From Jiella avicenniae (GTDB taxonomy: Bacteria > Pseudomonadota > Alphaproteobacteria > Rhizobiales > Rhizobiaceae), in the NCBI RefSeq assembly GCF_021390325.1, contig NZ_JAJUWU010000008.1, forward strand, positions 1 to 64,000: DNA of 64,000 bases. The letters run 5' to 3'. This document shows positions 51,413-60,004 of this stretch, piece by piece (position 1 is the stretch's first letter; the number at the start of each line of letters is the position of its first letter). A program made the position numbers and the translations under genes. Under the pieces are notes generated by a model, which saw nothing but the letters and a program-made list of their open reading frames with translations, ran no database searches and was not told the DNA's origin.

Positions 51413-53053
51413 ATGCTGACACGGCTTTCCGGCGGCCATGTCGTCGATCCGGCCAGCGGCCGGGACGGCGTCGCCGACATCTACGTCGAAGACGGCCTCG
51501 TCGTCGATCCGCCCTCGAACGGACGGGCGGCGGACGAGACGATCGACTGCACCGGCCTCGTCGTCATGGCGGGAGCGATCGACATCCACTCCCACATCGC
51601 CGGTGGCCACGTGAACACCGCCCGGCTGCTGCTGCCCGAATGGCACCGGGCCTTCCAGGCGCGTCCCGGCGAGACGGCGCTTTCCAAGGTCGGCTGGACC
51701 ACCGAGGAGACCGGCCTTCTCTATGCCGAAATGGGGTTCACCACGGTCGTCGAGCCGGCCATGGCGCCGTCCTCGGCGCTCCACGCCCATCTCGAACTCG
51801 CCGATACGCCGATCATCGACAAGGCGACGCTCGTCGTTCTCGGCAACGACGACATGCTGATGTCGATGATCCGCGAGGGCGAGAGCGAGAGCGCCATCGC
51901 CGACTACGTCGCCTGGACGGTTTCCGCCAGCCGCGCGCTCGGCGTCAAGTGCATCAATGCCGGCGGCTCGGCGGCCTTCAAGGAGAACGTCCGCAAGTTC
52001 GACTTCGACGACGCCGTGCCGGATTACGGCGTTTCCTCCCGCCAGATCGTCAAGACGTTGCAGAAGGCGGTGACGAGCCTCGGCATCCCGCATCCGCTGC
52101 ACGTCCACTGCAACAATCTCGGCGTGCCGGGCGCCTCGTCGGATTCGATCGAGGCGACCATCCGCGCCGCCGAGGGCGATCCGCTGCATCTCGCCCACAT
52201 CCAGTTCTACGGCTACGGCACCGAGGGCAAGCGGCGCTTTTCCTCGCGCGGCCAGGCGCTCGCCGATCTCGTCAACGCGACGCCGGAAGTCACCGTCGAC
52301 ATCGGCCAGGTGATGTTCGGCCAGACGGTCACGATCTCCTCCGACGAGTTGCGCCAGTTCGCCGGCTCCAAACAGGCGAGCCCGAAGAAGAGCATCATCT
52401 TCGACCACGAGGCCAATGGCGGCGGCGTGGTGCCGATGAACTACAAGGAGAAGAGCTACTTCAACGCCCTGCAATGGGCGATCGGGCTGGAGCTGTTCCT
52501 CCTGATCGAGGACCCGTCCCGGGTGTTCTTCACCACCGACCATCCGAACGGCGCGCCCTTCACCACCTATCCGGACATCTTCGCGCTGCTGATGGATCGC
52601 AGCGTGCGGGCACGGTGGCTCGAGGCGCTGCCGAAATCGGTGGTGAAGATGACCGCGCTGCCGGAGATCGAGCGCGAATACACGCTGGGCGAGATCGCCA
52701 CCATGACCCGCGCCTCGCCGGCCCGCCTGCTCGGCACGCCCGACCGCGGCCATCTCGGCGCCGGCGCGGTGGCCGACGTCGCCGTCTACCGGCCGGGCGA
52801 AGACAAGGCGAAGATGTTCGGCAAGGCCGCCTATGTCCTCAAGGACGGCGACGTTGTGGTGAAGGACGGCGCGGTGGTGAAACGCAAGTTCGGCCGGGCG
52901 CTGACGCTGCGGCCGGAGCCGGACAAGGCGATGAAGACGCGGCTCGACCGCTATTTCGACGACAGATACGGGCTCTCCGCCCGCTGGTTCGAGGTGCCCG
53001 ACGGGGCGCTCGGCCGCGACGAGCCGTTCAAGGTGGTGCCATGCCGGGCGTGA
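51413..53053 (+). CDS. fhcA: Formyltransferase/hydrolase complex subunit A
   Basis: 546 residues, GGGAGGAAT upstream of the ATG. Amidohydrolase-fold hydrolase that releases formate from formylmethanofuran, the last step. The metal site starts with GAIDIHSHIAGGHVNTA (His59-x-His61), then HPLHVHCNNLG and LAHIQFYGYG (further His ligands), and FTTDHPNG with the essential Asp. The N-terminus holds the small beta domain of amidohydrolases. The C-terminus overlaps fhcD by 13 bases. Confidence 0.95.
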   Translation: MLTRLSGGHVVDPASGRDGVADIYVEDGLVVDPPSNGRAADETIDCTGLVVMAGAIDIHSHIAGGHVNTARLLLPEWHRAFQARPGETALSKVGWTTEETGLLYAEMGFTTVVEPAMAPSSALHAHLELADTPIIDKATLVVLGNDDMLMSMIREGESESAIADYVAWTVSASRALGVKCINAGGSAAFKENVRKFDFDDAVPDYGVSSRQIVKTLQKAVTSLGIPHPLHVHCNNLGVPGASSDSIEATIRAAEGDPLHLAHIQFYGYGTEGKRRFSSRGQALADLVNATPEVTVDIGQVMFGQTVTISSDELRQFAGSKQASPKKSIIFDHEANGGGVVPMNYKEKSYFNALQWAIGLELFLLIEDPSRVFFTTDHPNGAPFTTYPDIFALLMDRSVRARWLEALPKSVVKMTALPEIEREYTLGEIATMTRASPARLLGTPDRGHLGAGAVADVAVYRPGEDKAKMFGKAAYVLKDGDVVVKDGAVVKRKFGRALTLRPEPDKAMKTRLDRYFDDRYGLSARWFEVPDGALGRDEPFKVVPCRA

Positions 53054-53961
53054 AGGACGACACGGTGATCAACGGCGTTGCGGTCGATGACGGCTTCGCC
53101 GAGGCCTTCCCGATGGCCGGGACGGCGCTCCAGATCACCGCCGTCAACGAGAAATGGGCGCTGGAAGCGGCCCGTTCGATGACCGGCTTTGCCACCTCGG
53201 TCATCGCCTGCGGCTGCGAGGGCGGCATCGACGGGGTTCTGTCGCCGGAGGAGACCCGCGACGGGCGGCCGGGCGTGCGCGTCCTGTTCTTCTCCTTCGA
53301 CGCGGGCGGGCTGGAAAAGCAGGTCACGACGCGGCTCGGCCAGTGCGTCCTCACCAGCCCGACCTCGGCCTGCTACGCCGATCTCGACGGCGAGCAAAAG
53401 ATCGATCTCGGCTCGGCCATCCGCTATTTCGCCGATGGCTGGCAGATCTCGAAGAAGTTCGAGGGCAGGCATTTCTGGCGCATGCCGGTGATGGAGGGCG
53501 AGTTTCTCTGCGAGGCGCAGACCGGCGTCACCACCGAGGGCGTCGGCGGCGGCAACCTTCTGTTGATGGCACGCACCACGGCGCAGGCTCTCGCCGCCTC
53601 GGAGGCCGCGATCGCGGCGATGCGCAAGGTGCCGGACGTGATCATGCCGTTTCCGGGCGGGATCGTGCGCTCCGGTTCCAAGGTCGGCGGCAAGTACAAG
53701 GGGATGATGGCGTCCACCAACGACGCCTATTGCCCGACGCTGAAGGGCGTGACGAAGACCGAGCTGACGCCGGAGATCGGCTCGGTGCTGGAGATCGTCA
53801 TCGACGGGCTGTCGGCCCGCGCCGTGGCGGACGCCATGCGGGTAGGGATCAAGGCGGTCACCGAGCTCGGGCCGGAGGAGGGCGCGCTGCGCATCGGCGC
53901 CGGCAATTACGGCGGCAATCTCGGCCCGCATCACTTCCATCTGAAGGACCTCCTGCCATGA
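53041..53961 (+). CDS. fhcD: Formylmethanofuran:tetrahydromethanopterin N-formyltransferase
   Basis: 306 residues from ATG 53041, overlapping the end of fhcA by 13 bases. It moves the formyl group from H4MPT to methanofuran within the Fhc complex. Family segments: DGFAEAFPMAGTALQITAVN, SVIACGCEGGIDGVLSPEET, RLGQCVLTSPTSACYADLDG, GGGNLLLMARTTAQALAASE and YCPTLKGVTKTELTPEIGSV; all are typical of Ftr/FhcD. The length equals that of archaeal Ftr (about 297 residues) plus a few N-terminal residues. Coupled to fhcC by an ATGA overlap. Confidence 0.97.
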   Translation: MPGVKDDTVINGVAVDDGFAEAFPMAGTALQITAVNEKWALEAARSMTGFATSVIACGCEGGIDGVLSPEETRDGRPGVRVLFFSFDAGGLEKQVTTRLGQCVLTSPTSACYADLDGEQKIDLGSAIRYFADGWQISKKFEGRHFWRMPVMEGEFLCEAQTGVTTEGVGGGNLLLMARTTAQALAASEAAIAAMRKVPDVIMPFPGGIVRSGSKVGGKYKGMMASTNDAYCPTLKGVTKTELTPEIGSVLEIVIDGLSARAVADAMRVGIKAVTELGPEEGALRIGAGNYGGNLGPHHFHLKDLLP

Positions 53962-54767
53962 CCGGTCTGACCTTTCGCAAGAGGGAAGAGCCGGCCGAGC
54001 GGCTGGACCTTTCGCCGCTGACCCCGTCGCGGCTCGCCGGGATGGCGGAACGCGACATCGCCGCGCTGGCCGTCGGGACCAGCCGGATGGGCCTTCGCGT
54101 CGGCGACGTCTTCGACGTCGTCATGGGCGACGCCGCGACGGTCCGTTTCGAGGGCGGGTCGCACCGCTTCGACCGGATCGGCGAGGCGATGGAGACGGGC
54201 GAGATCACCGTCGAGGGTGACGCCGGCGTCCGACTCGGGCGGATGCTCGCCGGCGGCCGGGTCGGCGTTTCCGGCTCGGTCGGCGCCCATGCCGGTTCGG
54301 CGATGACCGGCGGCGTCATCGCCATTGCGGGCGATGCCGGCGAACGGCTCGGCGGGCCGCTTGCCGGCGAGATGATGGGTATGAAAGGCGGCACGATCAC
54401 CGTCGGCGGCAACGTCGGCGCCCGCGCGGGAGACCGCATGCGCCGCGGGGTGATCTTCGTGAACGGCACAGCCGACGAGGATCTCGCCAGCCGGATGATC
54501 GCCGGCACGATCGTCGTCGGCGGCAGGGCGGCGGCAACGCCGGGGCGGCTGATGAAGCGCGGCACGCTGTTCCTGTGCGGCGGGGCCGAACGATTTGCGC
54601 CGACCTTCGTCGACAACGGCCCGGCCGATCTGTTGATCCTGAAGATCATGGCGTCGGAATTTACGAGGGGCGAGGTGGGCGAGGTGCCGTTCGACGGTCG
54701 CCCCATGCGCCGGCTCGGCGGCGATACGGCCGTGCTCGGCCTCGGCGAGGTCTTTCTGCCGCTTTGA
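53958..54767 (+). CDS. fhcC: Formyltransferase/hydrolase complex subunit C
   Basis: 269 residues from ATG 53958. It has the glutamate-synthase-like parallel beta-helix of FwdC/FhcC: repeated GxxxGxxMxGGxIxIxGxAG turns, such as AHAGSAMTGGVIAIAGDAGE, GGPLAGEMMGMKGGTITVGG and GARAGDRMRRGVIFVNGTAD. It scaffolds the A and B subunits. The stop at 54767 ends the fhc operon, 151 bases before the next gene; no strong terminator hairpin is seen. Confidence 0.95.
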   Translation: MTGLTFRKREEPAERLDLSPLTPSRLAGMAERDIAALAVGTSRMGLRVGDVFDVVMGDAATVRFEGGSHRFDRIGEAMETGEITVEGDAGVRLGRMLAGGRVGVSGSVGAHAGSAMTGGVIAIAGDAGERLGGPLAGEMMGMKGGTITVGGNVGARAGDRMRRGVIFVNGTADEDLASRMIAGTIVVGGRAAATPGRLMKRGTLFLCGGAERFAPTFVDNGPADLLILKIMASEFTRGEVGEVPFDGRPMRRLGGDTAVLGLGEVFLPL

Positions 54768-54918
54768 CGCATCGGCAGGCGGCGGCAGAGAGGGCGGTCG
54801 AGCGCCGATTTGTCGCAAGCCTGCGATCCTTCTTCCTGGGATCCGCGCTCCTACCATCGACGAAGCTTCGGTAGTCGTCGGGTCGGCGGCCCGCCGAACA
54901 TCCGGGAGGAACCATCAA

Positions 54919-55125
54919 ATGATCGATCTCGTCCTGACCGTCTGCCTCGTCGCCAGTCCGGCGGACTGCAAGGAAGAACGCTTGACCTATCAGGCGCGGG
55001 CAACGAGCGCGCAATGCATGATGCTCTCGTCGCCCTATGTCGCGGAGTGGGCGGGAAATCACCCGAAGTGGCGCGTGGCGAAGTGGCGGTGCGAATGGCC
55101 GCAGCAGCGCCGCAAGGCGATCTGA
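54919..55125 (+). CDS. Small conserved protein of unknown function
   Basis: 68 residues with a strong ribosome binding site (GGGAGGAAC, 7 bases before ATG). A hydrophobic N-terminus (MIDLVLTVCLVASPADCK) is followed by EERLTYQ and a C-terminus AEWAGNHPKWRVAKWRCEW. Four Cys (residues 9, 17, 33, 58). I have seen similar short proteins in Rhizobiales annotated as hypothetical. The N-terminus could be a weak signal anchor. Function unknown. Confidence 0.75.
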   Translation: MIDLVLTVCLVASPADCKEERLTYQARATSAQCMMLSSPYVAEWAGNHPKWRVAKWRCEWPQQRRKAI

Positions 55126-55264
55126 GCCACCGCCTCTCCCCAGCCGACTCCCGCGAGGATGCGGCCATGCGGACATCGTCCCACGCTGACGGCAAGGCGC
55201 TTCACTCTTCATTTGGCCGCTCCATAATCGTTGTCGGCACCGGCATGAAGAGAGGAGCGCGAGG

Positions 55265-55822
55265 ATGGCTTCGCAACCACCCGTCTGCGATTTCGGCTGG
55301 CCGGCGCGCGATGCCGAGTTGCCCGGCACCGACGGCAAGATGCACGAGATCTTCGCGTGCCGCGGCGACAACGGCCTGCTCGTCGCCTTCATCTGCAATC
55401 ACTGCCCCTATGTGAAGGCGATCGTCGACCGCCTCGTGCGCGACGCGCGGGATCTGTCCGCGATCGGCGTCGGCACCGTGGCGGTCTGTTCCAACGATGC
55501 CGACGCCTATCCGCAGGACTCCTTCGAGAACATGCAGCGCTTCGCCGAATCGCACGGCTTTCCGTTCCCGTATCTGCACGATGCGGATCAGAGCGTCGCG
55601 CGCGCCTATGGCGCGATCTGCACGCCGGACTTCTTCGGCTTCGACAAGGATCTGACACTGCGGTATCGCGGCCGCATCGACGCCTCGCGAAAGGAACTGG
55701 CGCCGGAAGGCACACGCCGGGATCTCTTCGAGGCGATGCGCCAGGTGGCCGAGACGGGCGAGGGGCCGCGCGAGCAGATCCCGTCCATCGGCTGTTCGAT
55801 CAAATGGAAGGATGCCGCCTGA
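55265..55822 (+). CDS. Thioredoxin-fold redoxin family protein
   Basis: 185 residues. The fold is that of AhpC/TSA-like redoxins, with FICNHCPYVKAIVDRLVRDA near residue 43, in which the Cys-x-x-Cys (CNHC) pair is followed by Pro-Tyr-Val-Lys, a known subfamily signature. A cis-Pro comes in GAICTPDFFGFDKD. Two further Cys occur. It is likely to be a cytoplasmic thiol peroxidase or reductase of unknown partner. Stop and the next start overlap by one base (TGATG), so it is coupled to gph. Confidence 0.88.
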   Translation: MASQPPVCDFGWPARDAELPGTDGKMHEIFACRGDNGLLVAFICNHCPYVKAIVDRLVRDARDLSAIGVGTVAVCSNDADAYPQDSFENMQRFAESHGFPFPYLHDADQSVARAYGAICTPDFFGFDKDLTLRYRGRIDASRKELAPEGTRRDLFEAMRQVAETGEGPREQIPSIGCSIKWKDAA

Positions 55823-56499
55823 TGGCCGGGAGCCCTTGGCCGAAAGCGGTCCTTTTCGATCTCGACGGCACCCTCGTCGATTCGGCGCCGGACATCCATG
55901 CCGCGCTCAACCAGACCCTGGAGAGCTATGGCGAGCCGCCCTTCACGCTCGAAGCGGTGACGCGGATGATCGGCGCCGGCGTTCCCAAGCTCATCGAGCG
56001 GGCCTATGCGGCGCTCGACAAGCAACTCGACCCGGCGACGCAGGACAGGATCGTCGAGCGGTTCCTCAAGATCTACGAGCCCCGCAGCGCCGAGCTGACG
56101 ACGCTCTATGCCGGGGCGAGCGAAGTGACGCGGCGGCTGAAGGAGGAAGGGCGGGCGATCGGCGTCGTCACCAACAAGCCCGGCCAGGCCACGTCGGAGA
56201 TCCTCAGGCATTTCGGCCTCTTCGACCTGATGGACGTGATCGTCGGGGGCGACGCGGGGCCGGCGAAGAAGCCGGAGCCGGGGTTGTTGCTCCTGGCCTG
56301 CGAGAAGCTCGGGCTCGGCCCGCAGGACGTCCTCTTCGTCGGCGACAGCGAGAACGACGTGGCGGCCGCCAGGGCCGCGGCGATCAAGGTGGTGGCGATC
56401 GTCGGCGGCTATACCGTCCTGTCGAAGGAAGAACTCGGCGCCGATGCCACTGCGGAGGGTCTCGCTTCGGTGCCGCAACTATTCTCCACCCTGATCTGA
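55822..56499 (+). CDS. gph: Phosphoglycolate phosphatase
   Basis: 225 residues from ATG 55822. HAD superfamily, cap type C1. Motif I is VLFDLDGTLVDSAPDI (nucleophile Asp, acid Asp two on), motif II VVTNKPGQAT (Thr), motif III Lys in AGPAKKPEPG, and motif IV FVGDSENDVAAARAA. The NKPGQ sequence and the length are those of bacterial Gph. It removes 2-phosphoglycolate formed by DNA repair or photorespiration-like oxygenation. Coupled to the redoxin gene upstream. Confidence 0.92.
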   Translation: MAGSPWPKAVLFDLDGTLVDSAPDIHAALNQTLESYGEPPFTLEAVTRMIGAGVPKLIERAYAALDKQLDPATQDRIVERFLKIYEPRSAELTTLYAGASEVTRRLKEEGRAIGVVTNKPGQATSEILRHFGLFDLMDVIVGGDAGPAKKPEPGLLLLACEKLGLGPQDVLFVGDSENDVAAARAAAIKVVAIVGGYTVLSKEELGADATAEGLASVPQLFSTLI

Positions 56500-56687
56500 A
56501 CAGACCTCGCCGCTTTCCAAGTCTTCGCGCCGGTCAGGCGTGATGAGCGGGTCTTTTCGCACGATGCGACGATTCGCTGCTACGAATGTTCGATCGTCCA
56601 ATTTGACTTTGATTTCAGTGTTCTAGGTTCTTTCGTGGATGCGGCTTCGAACTTCGTCGATTTCCGACGGAAAGGAAAGCTCTGCGA

Positions 56688-56783
56688 ATGGCGAACTATA
56701 GAACTGCGGAGGACGTGATCCTCGTCGTGGCGATCGGCTTCTGGCTGCTCGTCGTCGCAGCGGCGTACTTGTTCGGCGTATGA
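56688..56783 (+). CDS. 31-residue single-span membrane peptide
   Basis: A 31-codon frame, preceded by GAAAGGAAAG (8 bases from the ATG) and starting MANYRTAEDV, then one hydrophobic helix (about residues 10-29: ILVVAIGFWLLVVAAAYLFG). The charge pattern (positive/negative soluble end, then helix) fits a small inner-membrane protein of the kind that modulates larger membrane complexes. I know no family. It could be a chance frame, but the ribosome binding site and the helix argue for a gene. Confidence 0.5.
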   Translation: MANYRTAEDVILVVAIGFWLLVVAAAYLFGV

Positions 56784-56805
56784 ATTGCCGGGAAGCTCGG
56801 GGCGC

Positions 56806-56819
56806 TTGACCCAGATCAA
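56806..56819. promoter_or_regulatory. FNR/FixK-type binding site
   Basis: TTGACCCAGATCAA fits the FNR/FixK consensus TTGAY-N4-RTCAA exactly, with perfectly paired half-sites. It lies 150 bases upstream of the DUF2934 gene and just after the 31-residue peptide gene. It would give low-oxygen control to the DUF2934 gene, if a promoter lies about 40 bases downstream. Confidence 0.55.
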
Positions 56820-56968
56820 GGTGGTGCGGACGAAAAAATTCGTAGATCGCCACACAAATGCCGGGCGATCATCGCGAGATTCACCGCAACCAATTGCGGC
56901 GAAACGAGTTGGGATCGTAAACGATTGGTAAAAGCATTCCTGCCGTTGGGCGGGCGGGAGGAGAAACG

Positions 56969-57340
56969 ATGCCGAGGATCGACGATGCGGCCGAGGTCCG
57001 GGCTCTTGCATATCAGATTTGGGAACAGGAAGGGTGCCCGACCGGGCGAGAGCATGAGCATTGGGCTCAGGCCAACCGGATCTATGCACAGCTCCATCCC
57101 GCCGATCCGAAACCCGAGGATCTCCCAAGCGGCATGAAGGTCGTGTCCGCCGGGCGGTCGGAAATCGATCGCCTGAGGCAGGCGTTGTGGACCCCCGAGC
57201 CGTTTTCTCCCGAGCTGTATCCGAACGAAGTGCCGGAGCCGCGGCCGATATGGCGGCGTCACGCGGTCTCGGGCGAAGCCTTCAGGAGGGCGCCGCAAGC
57301 CGATAAGCCGGCACTACGGGCCGGCGGCGCGCGTCTGTAG
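56969..57340 (+). CDS. DUF2934 domain protein
   Basis: 123 residues, GGGAGGAG seven bases before the ATG. The N-terminal 45 residues (IDDAAEVRALAYQIWEQEGC, PTGREHEHWAQANRIY) are the DUF2934 pattern 'RA.eIWe.eG.p.G....hW..A'. The rest is Pro/Glu-rich, with EPRPIWRRH and a disordered tail. No function is known for the domain; it is frequent in Rhizobiales. An FNR/FixK-type box upstream suggests control by oxygen. Confidence 0.85.
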   Translation: MPRIDDAAEVRALAYQIWEQEGCPTGREHEHWAQANRIYAQLHPADPKPEDLPSGMKVVSAGRSEIDRLRQALWTPEPFSPELYPNEVPEPRPIWRRHAVSGEAFRRAPQADKPALRAGGARL

Positions 57341-57448
57341 ACCGCCGGGTCGTCCGGCCTCGCCCGATTCGATCGCAAGTTCCGTCGCTTGGGCCGATAC
57401 CGCGTGGAAAGACTGGTGACGGCGGGCATACCGCCGTCGGCCGTGCCA

Positions 57449-58261
57449 TCACCCACGCTTTTCCTTCTCCTTCAGCATCGACCAGGTGTTTTGCTGAGCC
57501 AGCATCTTCTGCAGGTAGGCGGCGTTTGCCTCCGCCTGCTGGGGCGGCAACGAGTCGGTGGCGATCTGTCTGGCTTCGTCGAAGCGTCCCTGAAGTCCGA
57601 CCACCAGTGCCAGGTTCTGACGGACCCGGGGGTCGACACCGGGCGCGGTTGATGCCTGACGCAGATGCTGCTCGGCCGAGGCGAGGTCGTTGGTCAAAAC
57701 GTAGGACATGCCGAGATTCGACAGCACCGTCGGCTCGTTCGGCTGCATGTCGAGTGCCTTGCGGTAGAGCGTGCGTGCCTGATCCGACTGTCCCATCTGA
57801 TCGAGAATCGCGCCCTCCGCCGAGAAGAGCCGCCAGTCCGGCCGATCGGGGGTCTGCGCCCGGCGGATGGTCTCCAGGGCCTTCGGCAGGTTGCCCGCAG
57901 CCGCCAATGCCTTGCCATAGGCCGACAGCACGTCGCGATCCTTGGGATTGGCGATCGCCACCTGCTGCATGACCGCGAGTGACTGGTCGTTCCGCCCGGC
58001 CATCTGCAGGACGGCCGCAAAGGCCATGCCGCTGCCCTTGTCCCTGGGGTTCTTTTCGTAGGCCGCGCCGTAGGAGCGCAGCGCGCCGTCGAGTTGCGTG
58101 GCGGGCATCGCAGCGACCTGGCCGGAGCCATCCCGGTCGATCGATCCCGTGGTCTCTCGCGAGACCGAGGCGCAGCCCTGGCCGGCCAGGAGCGCCGCGA
58201 CAGCGAACCCCAGCGCCAGGCGCGTGAAACGTGGCGACGTCGGGGCGTTGCGAGCGGTCAT
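57449..58261 (-). CDS. TadD-like TPR lipoprotein
   Basis: 270 residues from the ATG at 58259-58261, with GGAG nine bases upstream. The frame is open to 58822 on the wrong side of the divergent gene. A hydrophobic leader ends near Cys30 (AALLAGQGCAS), an imperfect lipobox. Four or five TPR units follow (for example LYRKALDMQPNEPTVLSNLG, and SYVLTNDLASAEQHLRQAS). TadD is the pilotin-like outer-membrane TPR protein of the Tad/Flp pilus. No other tad gene lies in the window, so the assignment rests on the TPR pattern alone. Confidence 0.75.
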   Translation of the reverse strand: MTARNAPTSPRFTRLALGFAVAALLAGQGCASVSRETTGSIDRDGSGQVAAMPATQLDGALRSYGAAYEKNPRDKGSGMAFAAVLQMAGRNDQSLAVMQQVAIANPKDRDVLSAYGKALAAAGNLPKALETIRRAQTPDRPDWRLFSAEGAILDQMGQSDQARTLYRKALDMQPNEPTVLSNLGMSYVLTNDLASAEQHLRQASTAPGVDPRVRQNLALVVGLQGRFDEARQIATDSLPPQQAEANAAYLQKMLAQQNTWSMLKEKEKRG

Positions 58262-58335
58262 CGAGCGATCTCCATGGCGAACCGATGTGCGAGGGCCCTT
58301 GCGGGCAGGGCCTTCCGATGACGGACAATATTTTG

Positions 58336-58356
58336 TTAACCCTACCCGAAGGTTAA
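58336..58356. promoter_or_regulatory. Inverted repeat in the divergent tadD-like/aminopeptidase interval
   Basis: ttaacc (58336-58341) and ggttaa (58351-58356) form perfect 6-bp arms around nine bases, in an AT-rich patch between divergent start codons. The spacing is 13 between TTAA cores, not the 7 of CtrA sites. It may be an operator. Confidence 0.4.
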
Positions 58357-58490
58357 TTTTCGCGGTCGGCTCCCCTTCCAGCGGCGGGAAACGACCGGTG
58401 ACGCGACGGCGCTTGATTCTGCGCCCCGAGGCGCCGACAACGTGCGCCATCGGCTCGGCGACGAGCCCGTCCAATTCCAGGAGTTTGTCC

Positions 58491-59903
58491 ATGGCGATCT
58501 TGCTGTCCGCCAAGCCCGGCGCCGCCTCGCGTCCCATCCATACCGTCTTCGCCGATGGCATCGACACGCTGCCGGATCGCGCGCGGCAATGGGCGTCGAC
58601 GATGCGCTTTGCCGGCGAGGCGGGTTCGGTCCTGCTGGTGCCGGGCGAGGGCGGGGACGCAGCGGCGGCGGTTCTCGGCCTCGGCAAGCCGGCGAAAGAC
58701 GACTGGGGCCGACAGGCGGTGTCGCTCGCTTTCGGCGCGCTCGCCGCGCGGCTTCCCGCCGGCGCCTGGCATGTGGAGGCCGGGGAACGCGCGGGCGATC
58801 CGACGCTGGGGGCGGTCGCCATGCTTCTCGGTGGCTACCGCTTCTCCCGCTACAAGTCGGGGAAAGGCGGCGGCGCCGAGACGGAGCCGGCCGAGGTCTT
58901 CGCCGGTGAGGGTGCGGACGTTTCCGAGGCGGTGCGGATCGCCGAGGCGGCCTTTCTCACCCGCGACCTGATCAACACGCCGACCAACGATCTCGGACCG
59001 GCCGAACTCGAGGCCGCGGCCCGGGCGCTCGCCGGCCAATTCGGCGCGGCGGTCTCCGTCACGACGGGTGACGAGCTTCTGGACCAGAATTTCCCGATGA
59101 TCCACGCCGTCGGGCGCGCCAGCGCTTCGGCGCCGCGGCTGATCGACTTTTCGTGGGGCCGCAGCGACGCGCCCAGGGTGACGCTGGTCGGCAAGGGCGT
59201 CTGCTTCGACACCGGCGGGCTCGACATCAAGCCGTCTTCGGGAATGCTGTTGATGAAGAAGGACATGGGCGGCGCCGCCAACGTCCTCGGCCTCGCATGC
59301 CTCGTCATGGCGAGCGGCCTCGACGTGAGGCTGCGCGTCCTGATCCCGGCGGTCGAGAATTCGATTTCCGCCTCGGCCTTCCGGCCGGGCGACGTCTTGA
59401 AAAGCCGCAACGGCAAGACCGTCGAGATCGGCAACACCGACGCCGAGGGGCGGCTGGTGCTCGCCGACGCCTTGAGCCTTGCGGACGACGAGGCGCCGGA
59501 AATCCTGATCGACATGGCGACGCTCACCGGGGCGGCCCGCGTCGCCCTCGGGCCCGAAGTGCCGCCGTTCTACACGGCCGACGGTGCCTTCGCGCAAAGC
59601 CTGTCGGAGAGCGCCAGAAGGGTGGCCGATCCGATCTGGCAACTGCCGCTCTGGCAGCCCTATGCCGATAATCTTTCCTCCAAGATCGCCGACGTCAACA
59701 ACGTCACCAGCGACGGTTTCGCCGGTTCGGTGACGGCGGCGCTGTTCCTGGAGGGCTTCGTCGAAAAGGCCGGGACCTGGGCGCATTTCGACGTCTATGG
59801 CTGGCGCCCCAAGGCGTCTCCGATCGGTCCCGTCGGCGGCGAGGCTCAGGCGATCCGGGCGTTGTACGATGTCCTGAAGCAGCGTTTCGGCAAGACCGGC
59901 TGA
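58491..59903 (+). CDS. Leucyl aminopeptidase family protein (peptidase M17)
   Basis: 470 residues from ATG 58491, with CAGGAG upstream. M17 metal and active-site motifs: LVGKGVCFDTGGLDIKPS, MLLMKKDMGGAANVLGLACL (Lys and Asp), the signature NTDAEGRLVLADAL and MATLTGAARVALG (Arg). The N-terminal domain is short and lacks the ring-forming part of PepA, as in many alphaproteobacterial versions. It removes N-terminal residues from peptides in the cytoplasm. 101 bases to the NlpC/P60 gene, with which it is often paired in Rhizobiales. Confidence 0.94.
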   Translation: MAILLSAKPGAASRPIHTVFADGIDTLPDRARQWASTMRFAGEAGSVLLVPGEGGDAAAAVLGLGKPAKDDWGRQAVSLAFGALAARLPAGAWHVEAGERAGDPTLGAVAMLLGGYRFSRYKSGKGGGAETEPAEVFAGEGADVSEAVRIAEAAFLTRDLINTPTNDLGPAELEAAARALAGQFGAAVSVTTGDELLDQNFPMIHAVGRASASAPRLIDFSWGRSDAPRVTLVGKGVCFDTGGLDIKPSSGMLLMKKDMGGAANVLGLACLVMASGLDVRLRVLIPAVENSISASAFRPGDVLKSRNGKTVEIGNTDAEGRLVLADALSLADDEAPEILIDMATLTGAARVALGPEVPPFYTADGAFAQSLSESARRVADPIWQLPLWQPYADNLSSKIADVNNVTSDGFAGSVTAALFLEGFVEKAGTWAHFDVYGWRPKASPIGPVGGEAQAIRALYDVLKQRFGKTG

Positions 59904-60004
59904 GACGCCGGGTCGGACTGCGGCGGTCGGCGAGCGCAGCGGACACTGCCGCGACGCCGAGGCCGACGCAGAGCCAAGGGCCGCGACTGATGGAGGAAAC
60001 GACC

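Noticed and set aside
58336-58356. CtrA binding site
   Set aside because: CtrA sites are TTAA-N7-TTAA; here the two TTAA cores are 13 bases apart.
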